Origin: Propionimicrobium sp. PCR01-08-3
GTDB taxonomy: Bacteria > Actinomycetota > Actinomycetes > Propionibacteriales > Propionibacteriaceae
DNA length: 64,000 nt
Direction: 5' to 3'
Assembly: GCF_030286045.1 (NCBI RefSeq)
Contig: NZ_CP127390.1
Span: 1,939,482-2,003,481, forward strand
Below, piece by piece: positions 26,855-34,890 of the stretch (its first letter is position 1; each line of letters begins with the position of its first letter). Below the pieces are notes generated by a model, which saw nothing but the letters and a program-made list of their open reading frames with translations, was not told where the DNA came from and ran no database searches. Both the position numbers and the translations under genes were made by a program.

Positions 26855-27698
26855 CCCGCGAGCGGTTCTGGGTGTAGAAGTGCAGGCCCGGTGCCTTGCC
26901 CGCCAGCAGCCGATCACACAGTTCGGCGGCGATCTGGGCGCCGGTCTCGCGCACCTGAGCGGGATCGTCCGCGACACCCAACAACCGCTCGGCGACCTTC
27001 GCCGGAATGTCGGCGCCCGATAGCTCGGCGAACCGGCCGAGTTGCTTGACGCTGGTGACCGGCATGATGCCGGGCACGATCGGCAGCGTGCAGCCCGCGC
27101 TGCGGGCTCTGCCGACCAGTTCGAAATAGTGACCGAGGTCGAAGAACAGCTGGGTGACCGCAAACGAGGCACCGGCCCGCTGCTTGCCCAGCAGAATCTG
27201 CGCGTCCAGCTCCGGTGTCGAGGTCGAGTGGCCGTCGGGGAAGGCACCCACGCCGATGGTGAAGTCTCCGCGGGAAGCGATCAGCTCGACCAATTCGGTG
27301 GCATTGCGCAGGCCGCCGGGATGCGGCTCCCAGGGCACCCGGGCACCGCCCGGCATGTCGCCGCGAATGGCCAGGATATTGGTCACACCGGCCTCGCCGT
27401 AGGCATCGATGGCCTGGCTCAGCTCGCCGACGGTCTGCCCGGTGCAGGTGATATGCCCCACTACTCGAAAATCAGTGCTGGCAAGGATGGACATTGTGGC
27501 ATCCAGGGTGCGCTGACGGCTGGATCCGTTCGCGCCATAGGTGACCGACACCCAGTCCGGGCGAAGCTCCTCCAGATCGGCGATGGTGCGGGTGAGCATC
27601 TGCTGGCCGGCCTCGTCCTTCGGAGGAAAGAACTCAAAACTGAAGGTCGGTTCGGTGGCCCTGGCCAGCAGTTCACCGATGGATTCGCGAGAAGACAT
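26799..27698 (-). CDS. metF: MetF, methylenetetrahydrofolate reductase
   Basis: MetF reduces 5,10-methylene-THF to 5-methyl-THF, the methyl donor for methionine synthesis, with bound FAD. The 299-residue TIM-barrel protein shows FSFEFFPPKDEAG (19-31; catalytic Glu), DWVSVTYGANGSSRQRT, ILAIRGDMP and SFAVTQLFFD. The open frame reaches 28157, but the ATG at 27698 starts at the conserved N-terminus. No strong ribosome binding site is seen. No SAM or cobalamin riboswitch is visible in the 90 bases shared with the divergent polyprenyl synthase gene. Confidence 0.94.
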   Translation of the reverse strand: MSSRESIGELLARATEPTFSFEFFPPKDEAGQQMLTRTIADLEELRPDWVSVTYGANGSSRQRTLDATMSILASTDFRVVGHITCTGQTVGELSQAIDAYGEAGVTNILAIRGDMPGGARVPWEPHPGGLRNATELVELIASRGDFTIGVGAFPDGHSTSTPELDAQILLGKQRAGASFAVTQLFFDLGHYFELVGRARSAGCTLPIVPGIMPVTSVKQLGRFAELSGADIPAKVAERLLGVADDPAQVRETGAQIAAELCDRLLAGKAPGLHFYTQNRSRATREILAKLRDVHRPDRW

Positions 27699-27788
27699 GG
27701 CTGCGATTGTAGTGGCGGCGCACCGGCGGCCCATCCGCTGTCTATTTCCTCGCCGTCGGCCCCGGTTACGCGCCGATAGTGTTGGGGC

Positions 27789-28880
27789 ATGCGTCCTGAC
27801 CCAGCAAACCCTGCCTCGCAAGACTTCCGCGACCAGGTTGCCGAGCAACTCGATGCCTTTCTGGAGGCCAAGCGCACGCAGCTGGTCGGTGTCTCCCCCG
27901 CTCTTGCCGAGCTCACCCGGGTCGCCGCCGATTTCGTCTCGGGAGGCAAGAGACTTCGTCCGGCATTCGCCTATTGGGGATACGTCGCAGCTTGTGGAAG
28001 CGAAGAGGTTCCGCAGGAGATCTGGCCCGCCGTCAGCGCTTTCGAGTTGCTGCACGCGGGCATTCTGATGCACGACGACGTGCTGGACGAAGCCGATACC
28101 CGGCGCGGGAATCCGACCGTGCACCGTCAGTTCGAGGCCTGGCATCGTGCCAGTCAAGGTGCCGGGGACCCGGCCCAGTTCGGGCGGGCAATGGCGGTGG
28201 TCCTGGGCGATGAGCTGATCGTCTGGTCTGACGAGCTGGTCTCAGATTCCGGTCTGGAAACCGCCGCCTGGCACCGCGCCGGCAGGTACTGGCATCTGGT
28301 GCGCACCGAGGTGAACACCGGCCAGGTGCTGGATCTGTGGGCGCAATACCGGGTCGGCTCAGACGCCGGCAACGACCCCGAACGCGTCGCCGCCAAGGTA
28401 CTCGAGGAGAAGACCTCGCGCTATACGGTGCAGCGTCCTGTTCAATTCGGCGCGGCCGCCGCCGGTGCCTGCGAGGCCACGCTCGAGGCGCTCGGGCATT
28501 TCGGATTGGCGCTGGGCCGGGCGTTCCAGCTGCGCGACGACCTGCTCGGGGTCTTCGCCGCAACCGATCAGACCGGCAAACCCGAGGCCGGCGATCTGGT
28601 GGAGGGCAAGCGGACGATGCTGTTGGCCAAGGCTTTGGAGCTGCTCGACGCTCCCCGGCGCGCGCAACTCGAGGGTCTGGTCGGCAAACCGATGACCACC
28701 GACCAGATCATGACCGCACGCGATCTGGTCACCTCATCGGGGGCCGCAGGTTTCATCGAGCAGCTGATCGGGGATGACTATGCGTCCGCGTTGCACGCCC
28801 TGTCGCAAGCCGAGTTGTCCGATCCCGGCCGCATCGCCCTGACCGAGCTGGCCCGGCAATGCGTGGAGCGCCAGTTCTGA
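27789..28880 (+). CDS. Polyprenyl diphosphate synthase (IdsA-like)
   Basis: A trans-isoprenyl diphosphate synthase that condenses allylic diphosphates with IPP. The 363-residue all-helical protein has the first aspartate-rich motif HDDVLDEADTRRG (about 95-107), the second RDDLLGVF (near 250), and the upstream GGKRLRP substrate lysine-arginine motif. The second motif is DDxxG rather than the usual DDxxD, which occurs in this family in actinobacteria. Chain length (C15 or C20) cannot be read safely. It matches the idsA2 position in the mycobacterial order and would feed carotenoid, menaquinone or polyprenol synthesis. Confidence 0.9.
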   Translation: MRPDPANPASQDFRDQVAEQLDAFLEAKRTQLVGVSPALAELTRVAADFVSGGKRLRPAFAYWGYVAACGSEEVPQEIWPAVSAFELLHAGILMHDDVLDEADTRRGNPTVHRQFEAWHRASQGAGDPAQFGRAMAVVLGDELIVWSDELVSDSGLETAAWHRAGRYWHLVRTEVNTGQVLDLWAQYRVGSDAGNDPERVAAKVLEEKTSRYTVQRPVQFGAAAAGACEATLEALGHFGLALGRAFQLRDDLLGVFAATDQTGKPEAGDLVEGKRTMLLAKALELLDAPRRAQLEGLVGKPMTTDQIMTARDLVTSSGAAGFIEQLIGDDYASALHALSQAELSDPGRIALTELARQCVERQF

Positions 28881-28889
28881 AGGGTCGCG

Positions 28890-29522
28890 TTATTTCGCTT
28901 GGAAGGCAGTGAAGCTGACCCGCTCCATCTCGTCGCGCCACGGGCCGGCGAGCAACTCGCGATAGCCGGCCACGTCGGTTCCCGTGAAGGCCAACCTGCG
29001 GGCTCCCGCCCCTACCGCGCGCCGGGCGCCGTCCAGGTCAGCCACCTGCGCGAACCAGGGCTTCGATGTGGGATCGGACGCTGGTGCCTGCGCTGCCGTC
29101 CGGGCCACGAGATCGATCGGCACGATGACGGCATCCACGTCCGGATCATCCAGCGCGCTCTGGCCGGTGATCCGATCATCGGCGCGCACCACCGACAGGC
29201 CATGGGAGTGGCCCCGCACGGCGCCCGCTCCGGCACCGGTGACCACCAGATCTGCGGAGGCCGACACCGCAGCCCTGGTATCGGCCTGCAACCCGAGAAT
29301 CGTCTGACCGCTCTGCCGGCCGAGTGCCTTCAGCGCCGACCGGTATCCGGTGACCAGGTCTTCGGGCAGCGCGCCGGGCTGGGTTATCACGATGACGTCG
29401 GGATGCTCGCGACACAGCCGCTGCACCAGTTCTGCAAGAGTTTTCGGGTTGGTCTGCAGGCCCACCCAGGTCAGTGTCCGCGACAACCTCAGCCGCGTCT
29501 TCAGGCCCATCAGCGCATTCAT
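28890..29522 (-). CDS. Conserved hypothetical protein, possible TIM-barrel (thiamine phosphate synthase-like)
   Basis: I do not recognise this 210-residue protein firmly. Alternating strands and helices (DVIVITQPG, QTILGLQAD, ASADLVVTGAG, WFAQVADLDGARRAVGAGARRLAFTG) look like a small beta/alpha barrel of the thiamine phosphate synthase/TenI kind, but clear catalytic motifs are not seen. The ATG at 29522 is chosen because it begins the conserved-looking part; the longer frame adds a low-quality lead. It is convergent with the polyprenyl synthase and divergent from the kinase gene. Function is left open. Confidence 0.6.
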   Translation of the reverse strand: MNALMGLKTRLRLSRTLTWVGLQTNPKTLAELVQRLCREHPDVIVITQPGALPEDLVTGYRSALKALGRQSGQTILGLQADTRAAVSASADLVVTGAGAGAVRGHSHGLSVVRADDRITGQSALDDPDVDAVIVPIDLVARTAAQAPASDPTSKPWFAQVADLDGARRAVGAGARRLAFTGTDVAGYRELLAGPWRDEMERVSFTAFQAK

Positions 29523-29664
29523 GCCCCTACAGTAACGACGTCCGGGTGGTGATCGGGGATTCCCGCGACACGACCCGCCAACGCCTGGCGTTACCGGGAG
29601 CCAATACCCGCGCCGCATACACTGAATAGCGTTCATCAACTTCCCCGAGGACTATGGAGCAGCC

Positions 29665-31902
29665 GTGACCCAGCGCCCTACCGACAGGCTTGTTGGTGAT
29701 GTGCTGGACGGCCGATATGAGGTGTTGCAACGGCTCGCCAGAGGTGGCATGGCCACCGTCTACCGGGCCTGGGATCGCAGGCTGGAGCGCATCGTCGCCA
29801 TCAAGGTGATGCACGACGGGCTGGGCGACGACGCCGACTTCGTTGCCAAATTCGACCGGGAGGCCCGGGCCGCAGCCCGGCTCTGTGACGAGAATGTGGT
29901 GTCGATCTTCGACCAGGGTTTCGACCACGGCCGTCCCTATATCGTGATGGAGTTCGTCGAGGGATCGACCCTGCGCTCCATCATCACCAGGGATGCACCG
30001 ATGTCTCCGCTGCGCGTGATGCAACTCATCGAACCGGTCGCCGCCGCCCTGGCCGTCGCCCACGAGGCCGGACTCGTGCACCGCGACGTCAAGCCGGAGA
30101 ATGTGCTGATCTCGCACCGCGGCGAGATCAAGGTCGCCGATTTCGGCTTGGCACGCACCATCAGCTCGCAGACCTCGACCACCACCCAGGGTCTGCTGAT
30201 CGGCACGGTCAGCTATCTGCCGCCAGAACTGCTCACCACCGGACGCGCCCAATCGTGGTCGGATGTCTATTCGACCGGCATCGTGATCTTCGAGATGCTC
30301 ACCGGCACCAAGCCCTACACCGGGGACGCGCCGATCACGGTGGCCTACAAGCACGTCAACGAGAACGTTCCGAACCCGTCGGAGGTGCTGGCCGCCAAGA
30401 ATCCGGGACAGGCCCGCCGCGAACCGATCCCCGACTATGTGGACGCCCTGGTCGCCGCCTGCACCAGGCGTAACCCGGCGGCCAGGCCCGCGAATGGACG
30501 CGAACTGCTGCGCCGGGTGCGCAGGGTGCGCAGAGCCCTGGAACGCGGCGTGAAATCCGACGATGCCTTGTGTGCGCTGGTCTATCCGGCCGCCGCGCTG
30601 CCGTGGTCGCACGCTCCCACAACCGCTCTCGATCCCGATCAGATGGCCACCTCCGTGCTGGCCGATCACTCGGCCCGGCTACCGGTCGCCGCCCAGGCCG
30701 CCCCGGTCGTCACCGCACCGAAAGCCGCCCTGCAGACCCGGACCGATCGTCGGGTCGGCTATGGCGGGAGCCAGCCTGCCGGCGCCACCCCCACGGCCGA
30801 ATCCGCGGTGATACCCAGACGGTCCGAGCCGGTGCCCGCTGCACCACGCACCACTCACCAACGAATCGATCCGCCCACCCGCGTGGGCGGAGCTGAGGCT
30901 GCGCAAGCCATCCGTCCACGGCAATTCGAGGAAGCTCCCCGGCCGGCCAGCGAACGCTACCCGAGATTGTCGCGTTCGGCCACCTACCGGCGCCGCCGCG
31001 CCTTCGTGGCGACCATCGTCATCGTCTTGTTGGCGTTGATCATCGGCATGACGAGCTGGTGGTTCGCGTCCGGACGCTATGTGGCCGCGCCCTCGGTGGT
31101 CAACATGACCCAGGCGGAGGCCGAGAGTGCCGCGTCCGGAGTGGGTCTGACGATCAGTTTCACCGAGGAGTATTCCGAAACCGTGCCCACCGACCTGGTG
31201 ATCAGCTCCAACCCGGGGGCCGGCGACGACATCGTCCGCGGATCGCAGATGAGCGCCGTCGTTTCGCTGGGGCCCGAACGCTTCGCCGTGCCATCACTGG
31301 CCGGACTCACCTTGGACGATGCGCAGCAAGCGCTCGCCGACGCCAATCTGGCCACCGGAACCCTGACCGAGCAGTGGAGCGAAACGGTCACCGCAGGCCT
31401 GGTGATCGACGCCGGTTACGCGGCAGGTGAGCTGGTGAAACGCGACACGGCCGTCGATCTGACCATCTCGCAAGGCAGGGAGCCCCTCGCCATCCCGAAT
31501 GTGGTGGGCAAAACGAAGGACGAAGCCGTTCAGTCATTGACCGATGTCGGTTTCCAGGTCGAGTGGGGAACCGAAGAGGTCAGCAAGGATGTGCCCAAAG
31601 ACTCGGTGGTAAGCCAGTCCCCCGCCGACGGCACCGGCTACCGCGGAGACACCGTCACACTCGTGCTGAGCAAGGGCGCCAACCTCACCAAGGTGCCCAC
31701 CCCGAAATCCAAGGAGAAGCCGCAGGCGTATTTCGACCGGCTCACCGACGCGAAGTTCTCGCCGGAGTTTGTCTATAGTGGTGCCAACCTCGGCCCGAAC
31801 GTCGGCAAGATCACCAAGGTCACCGACGAGGACGGTAACGAGCTCTCCTCCGATTCCGAGTTGCCCGAAGGCGCAAAGATCAAGGTGTACGTTTCGCTGT
31901 GA
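29665..31902 (+). CDS. PASTA-domain Ser/Thr protein kinase (PknB/PknL type)
   Basis: A 745-residue membrane kinase that senses cell wall fragments or lipid II outside and phosphorylates cytoplasmic division and wall proteins. The kinase domain (about 17-285) has the glycine loop LARGGMATVY (24-33), K47 in VAIKVMHD, HRDVKPENVL near 139 and DFGLARTIS near 158. A juxtamembrane linker of about 150 residues leads to one transmembrane helix (about 445-468). Outside are three PASTA repeats beginning APSVVNMTQ, VPSLAGLTLDDA and IPNVVGKTKDEA, plus a divergent fourth unit. The start is GTG. Its placement near idsA and DAHP synthase matches mycobacterial pknL. Confidence 0.95.
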   Translation: MTQRPTDRLVGDVLDGRYEVLQRLARGGMATVYRAWDRRLERIVAIKVMHDGLGDDADFVAKFDREARAAARLCDENVVSIFDQGFDHGRPYIVMEFVEGSTLRSIITRDAPMSPLRVMQLIEPVAAALAVAHEAGLVHRDVKPENVLISHRGEIKVADFGLARTISSQTSTTTQGLLIGTVSYLPPELLTTGRAQSWSDVYSTGIVIFEMLTGTKPYTGDAPITVAYKHVNENVPNPSEVLAAKNPGQARREPIPDYVDALVAACTRRNPAARPANGRELLRRVRRVRRALERGVKSDDALCALVYPAAALPWSHAPTTALDPDQMATSVLADHSARLPVAAQAAPVVTAPKAALQTRTDRRVGYGGSQPAGATPTAESAVIPRRSEPVPAAPRTTHQRIDPPTRVGGAEAAQAIRPRQFEEAPRPASERYPRLSRSATYRRRRAFVATIVIVLLALIIGMTSWWFASGRYVAAPSVVNMTQAEAESAASGVGLTISFTEEYSETVPTDLVISSNPGAGDDIVRGSQMSAVVSLGPERFAVPSLAGLTLDDAQQALADANLATGTLTEQWSETVTAGLVIDAGYAAGELVKRDTAVDLTISQGREPLAIPNVVGKTKDEAVQSLTDVGFQVEWGTEEVSKDVPKDSVVSQSPADGTGYRGDTVTLVLSKGANLTKVPTPKSKEKPQAYFDRLTDAKFSPEFVYSGANLGPNVGKITKVTDEDGNELSSDSELPEGAKIKVYVSL

Positions 31903-32840
31903 TGAATGTCCTCCGCGGTGCCCGGACGGGTGCCGATGCCATCGCTCCGCTGTGCCTGCTCATCATGGCGATGCTGTGGGGTTCCACCTTCTTCGTGCTG
32001 CACGACATCTTGACCAGGATCGATGCGGCCGACCTGCTGGCCGTGCGCTTCACCATCGCTGCGGTGTTCTTCGGTCTGGTGATGCACCGCAAGCTGATCT
32101 TCACCCGCGTCACGATCCGGCAGGGCGCCATGCTGGGCCTGCTTTACGGCGGGGCCCAATTGGTGCAGACCTATGGTCTGGCGCACACCAGTGCGTCCAT
32201 CTCGGGGTTCTTGACCGGCACCTACGTGATCATGACCCCGATGCTGGAGGCGCTCTTGCTGAAAGCGCGGGTGCGTCAACGGGTTTGGGTGTCGGTGGCG
32301 CTCGCCACGCTCGGCCTGGCCGCGCTGACGATCGTGCCCGGAGCCGGTGCGACGCGTTTCGGTGTCGGTGAGGCCCTGACCATCATCAGTGCTCTGCTCT
32401 ATGCGCTGCACATCATCTATACCGGACGCGTGGCCACCGAGGACAAGGCGATCACGCTGGCCACCCTGCAGACCGCGGGGGTTGCGGTGTTGTGTTTCAT
32501 CGCCGCGATTCCGGGCGGCATCGCGCTGCCTCAGGGTTCGGCCGATTGGGGTGCCGTGGCCTATCTGGCGATCATCTGCGGCGGGCTGACCGCGCTGATG
32601 CAGGTCTGGGCACAGACCAGGGTGTCGCCGGCCCGGGCCGCGGTCATCATGAGCACCGAACCGATCTGGGCCGCGATCTTCGCCATTCTTGTCGGCCAAG
32701 AACTGTTCAGCGTGCGCACCCTGGTCGGCGGCACAGCCATGTTCATCGCGATGGTGCTGTCGTCGATGCCGGATAAGACCGTTGTGCCCTCAATCGCCGA
32801 CGCCGAACCGGCTACCGTGAGTGAGACTCTGGCCTCCTAG
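31902..32840 (+). CDS. EamA/DMT-family transporter
   Basis: A 312-residue drug/metabolite-type transporter with about ten transmembrane helices in two EamA repeats; LIMAMLWGSTFFVLHD in helix 1 and the second-half pattern AAVIMSTEPIWAAIFAILV are typical. The ATG at 31902 overlaps the kinase TGA (TGATG); a GTG one codon earlier is possible. Coupling to a cell wall-sensing kinase is unusual and suggests the transporter acts in the same process, but the substrate is unknown. Its stop overlaps the stop of the convergent MBL-fold gene by four bases. Confidence 0.88.
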   Translation: MNVLRGARTGADAIAPLCLLIMAMLWGSTFFVLHDILTRIDAADLLAVRFTIAAVFFGLVMHRKLIFTRVTIRQGAMLGLLYGGAQLVQTYGLAHTSASISGFLTGTYVIMTPMLEALLLKARVRQRVWVSVALATLGLAALTIVPGAGATRFGVGEALTIISALLYALHIIYTGRVATEDKAITLATLQTAGVAVLCFIAAIPGGIALPQGSADWGAVAYLAIICGGLTALMQVWAQTRVSPARAAVIMSTEPIWAAIFAILVGQELFSVRTLVGGTAMFIAMVLSSMPDKTVVPSIADAEPATVSETLAS

Positions 32841-33478
32841 ACCTGCCACGGCCTGGTGTCGCGGACGTCGATCAGCTTGGTGTCGCTCAACGCCTGGACG
32901 TGTTTTGCGACCAGATTCCAGCCACGCTCGTTGAGCAGGCCGTCGTGGATCAGGAAGCCTTGAGGGGCGGCCGTCGCCCGGGCGAATTCGATGGTCTCCT
33001 TGGTGGCCGCCCACGGCCCGAAGGCCGGGATCAATGCAATATCGATGCCCTCGGCTGTCGCATCCAGACTGTCTCCGGGGTGCAGGACGCTCGCCTCTCC
33101 CTCGGCGCGGAAAACGAATCCGACATTGCCGATCCGCGGATAGTCGCGGTGGATCACCGCGTGCTGGCCGCCGATGGTCTCGACGTGCAGCCCGCCGAGA
33201 TCGATTCGTTCGTCGGGGCCCAGGCGCAGCGTCCTGGTCGGTAGCTCGACGATCTCGGGAACGGTCTGCTCGACGGCGACCACCGCGTCGGGGTTCGCGT
33301 CCAGCAGCTTGGGCAGCCAGACGGGATCGGCGTGGTCGGCATGCTGATGAGTGACCAGGACGGCGTCCAGATCGATCACGTCATGCCACGAAGTGGAGAA
33401 GTCTCCCGGATCGACCAGCACCCGCTGGCCGGAGGTTTCGATGAGTACGCAGGAATGTCCGAAATGGGTGATCTGCAT
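32837..33478 (-). CDS. Metallo-beta-lactamase-fold hydrolase (UlaG/UPF0173-like)
   Basis: A 213-residue zinc-dependent hydrolase. The N-terminus MQITHFGHSCVLIE is typical for the UlaG-like branch, and metal ligands are seen in THQHADHAD (43-51, HxHxDH), the HPGDSLD stretch and the late His in FLIHDG. The substrate is unknown; the branch includes lactonases and phosphodiesterases. The ATG at 33478 is chosen over upstream codons because it starts the conserved strand. The gene is divergent from the AbrB-like gene. Confidence 0.85.
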   Translation of the reverse strand: MQITHFGHSCVLIETSGQRVLVDPGDFSTSWHDVIDLDAVLVTHQHADHADPVWLPKLLDANPDAVVAVEQTVPEIVELPTRTLRLGPDERIDLGGLHVETIGGQHAVIHRDYPRIGNVGFVFRAEGEASVLHPGDSLDATAEGIDIALIPAFGPWAATKETIEFARATAAPQGFLIHDGLLNERGWNLVAKHVQALSDTKLIDVRDTRPWQV

Positions 33479-33538
33479 GTCTCCCACTATGGCACGCCAA
33501 CTGCTTGATGTCAGCGACCGATGCATCACAAATAGGGG

Positions 33539-33568
33539 TTCACTTCGGCATTAACTGCCTGCTAGCCT
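33539..33568 (+). promoter_or_regulatory. Possible promoter giving a leaderless abrB-type transcript
   Basis: A -10-like TAGCCT (33563-33568) and a -35-like TTCACT (33539-33544), spaced 18 bases, end seven bases before the ATG at 33576. No ribosome binding site precedes that ATG, so the mRNA may begin at the start codon, as is common in actinobacteria. Confidence 0.35.
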
Positions 33569-33575
33569 CAAGACT

Positions 33576-33809
33576 ATGAGAGCAACCATCGACAAATCTG
33601 GACGGGTGGTAATTCCAGTTGCACTCCGCCGTCAGATCGGGTTGCGACACGGCGAGGTGGAAATCACGCTGGACGGTTCGGCGCTGCGTATCGAGCCGAT
33701 TCGTCGCGGTCGGCTGATAAAAGACAACGGGCTGTTCGTGGTAGCTGACGACGGACCCGCCCTTACACCTGATGAGATCAGAGAGCTTCGTCTTACCGAT
33801 CAACGCTGA
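33576..33809 (+). CDS. AbrB/MazE-type antitoxin-like DNA-binding protein, no toxin alongside
   Basis: A 77-residue protein with the swapped-hairpin fold signature MRATIDKSGRVVIPVALRRQ at its start, followed by a short acidic tail (ALTPDEIRELRLTDQR) like the toxin-binding end of VapB antitoxins. Downstream, where a PIN-domain VapC gene would be expected, only about 40 non-coding bases remain before the threonine aldolase gene on the other strand. It is therefore either a solitary regulator or an orphan antitoxin left after toxin loss. Confidence 0.8.
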   Translation: MRATIDKSGRVVIPVALRRQIGLRHGEVEITLDGSALRIEPIRRGRLIKDNGLFVVADDGPALTPDEIRELRLTDQR

Positions 33810-33849
33810 GCTGGCACTCGAGATCGCACTCGTCCGCTGAATCGAGTGG

Positions 33850-34884
33850 TCAAGACGCGAGAAGCTCCCCCACGATCCGGCCCGCCTCCCGGCAACCGGC
33901 TTCGTCCACGTCGAGATGGGTGACCGCACGCAACTTGTGGACGCCCACCGTGGAGCAGCGCACGCCTCGCTCGGCCGCTTTGGCGGCGACCTCGGACGAC
34001 AGGCGCTCGCCGGTGTCGACCACGACGATGTTGCTGGCAAGATGGCGCGGGTCGATGGCTTCGGGAGCCCGGGCCATCACCTGTTCGGCGAAGACCTGGG
34101 CGTTATGGTGATCATCGGCCAGCCGGTCGATGTTGTGGTCGAGCGCATACAGCGCGGCCGCGGCGAGGATGCCGGCCTGGCGCATGCCGCCACCCAGCCG
34201 TTTGCGTTGTTCGCGGGCGCGGTCGATGCGCTCGGCACTGGAGACCAGCACGGAACCGACGGGTGCGCCCATGCCCTTCGAATAGCAGACGCTGATAGTG
34301 TCGAACAACGACCCGTATTCGGCCATCGGGACCCGGGTGGCCACATGGGCGTTCCACAACCGGGCACCATCCAGGTGCATCGCCACGCCGTTCGCCTGGC
34401 AGAGTTCGCGGATCTCGCGCAGGGTTTCGACTGGATGGATCGTGCCGCCACCGAAATTGTGGGTGTTCTCGATCTCGATGGCCGCGGTCTCCACCAGGTG
34501 TGGCCCGCAGCCGACCTCCATCAGCTCGGCGATATCACTGGTTTGCGCGATACCGGGCACACCCGAGCTGGACGCCCAGGTGCGCATGGTGATGCCGTGA
34601 AGTGCGGCATGCGCACCCATCTCCGCCCGGACGATATGAGCCCGCTGATCGCAAAGAATCTCGCCCCCGGCCGGCACCAGCGTCCAGACGCCGAGCATAT
34701 TGGCCATCGATCCGCTCGGGCAGAACAGGCCGGCCTCGTGCCCGAGCAGCGCGGCGGTGCGGGTTTCCAGTTCGTTGATCGTCGGATCCTCGCCGTAGAC
34801 ATCGTCGCCGACCGGTGCGGCGGCCATCGCCTCCCGCATCGCGGCGCTCGGTTTGGTGATGGTGTCCGACCTCAGGTCAATCAT
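33850..34884 (-). CDS. ltaE: Low-specificity L-threonine aldolase
   Basis: A PLP enzyme that cleaves L-threonine and allo-threonine to glycine and acetaldehyde. The 344-residue protein shows MIDLRSDTITKPS at the start, GDDVYGEDPT (substrate region), LHDGARL-like MHLDGARLWN, and the PLP lysine in VCYSKGMGAPVGS near residue 200. The ATG lies six bases after the DAHP synthase stop, so the two form an operon. Glycine made here could feed the glycine cleavage T-protein encoded further along, but that link is only inferred. Confidence 0.93.
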   Translation of the reverse strand: MIDLRSDTITKPSAAMREAMAAAPVGDDVYGEDPTINELETRTAALLGHEAGLFCPSGSMANMLGVWTLVPAGGEILCDQRAHIVRAEMGAHAALHGITMRTWASSSGVPGIAQTSDIAELMEVGCGPHLVETAAIEIENTHNFGGGTIHPVETLREIRELCQANGVAMHLDGARLWNAHVATRVPMAEYGSLFDTISVCYSKGMGAPVGSVLVSSAERIDRAREQRKRLGGGMRQAGILAAAALYALDHNIDRLADDHHNAQVFAEQVMARAPEAIDPRHLASNIVVVDTGERLSSEVAAKAAERGVRCSTVGVHKLRAVTHLDVDEAGCREAGRIVGELLAS

Positions 34885-34890
34885 CGGGTA

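Noticed and set aside
27699-27788. Possible SAM or cobalamin riboswitch before metF
   Set aside because: The gap is only 90 bases, shared with a divergent gene, and lacks the conserved helices.
33810-33849. Toxin gene remnant after the AbrB-like gene
   Set aside because: Translated in all frames, the 40 bases show nothing like a PIN-domain start; too short to claim.
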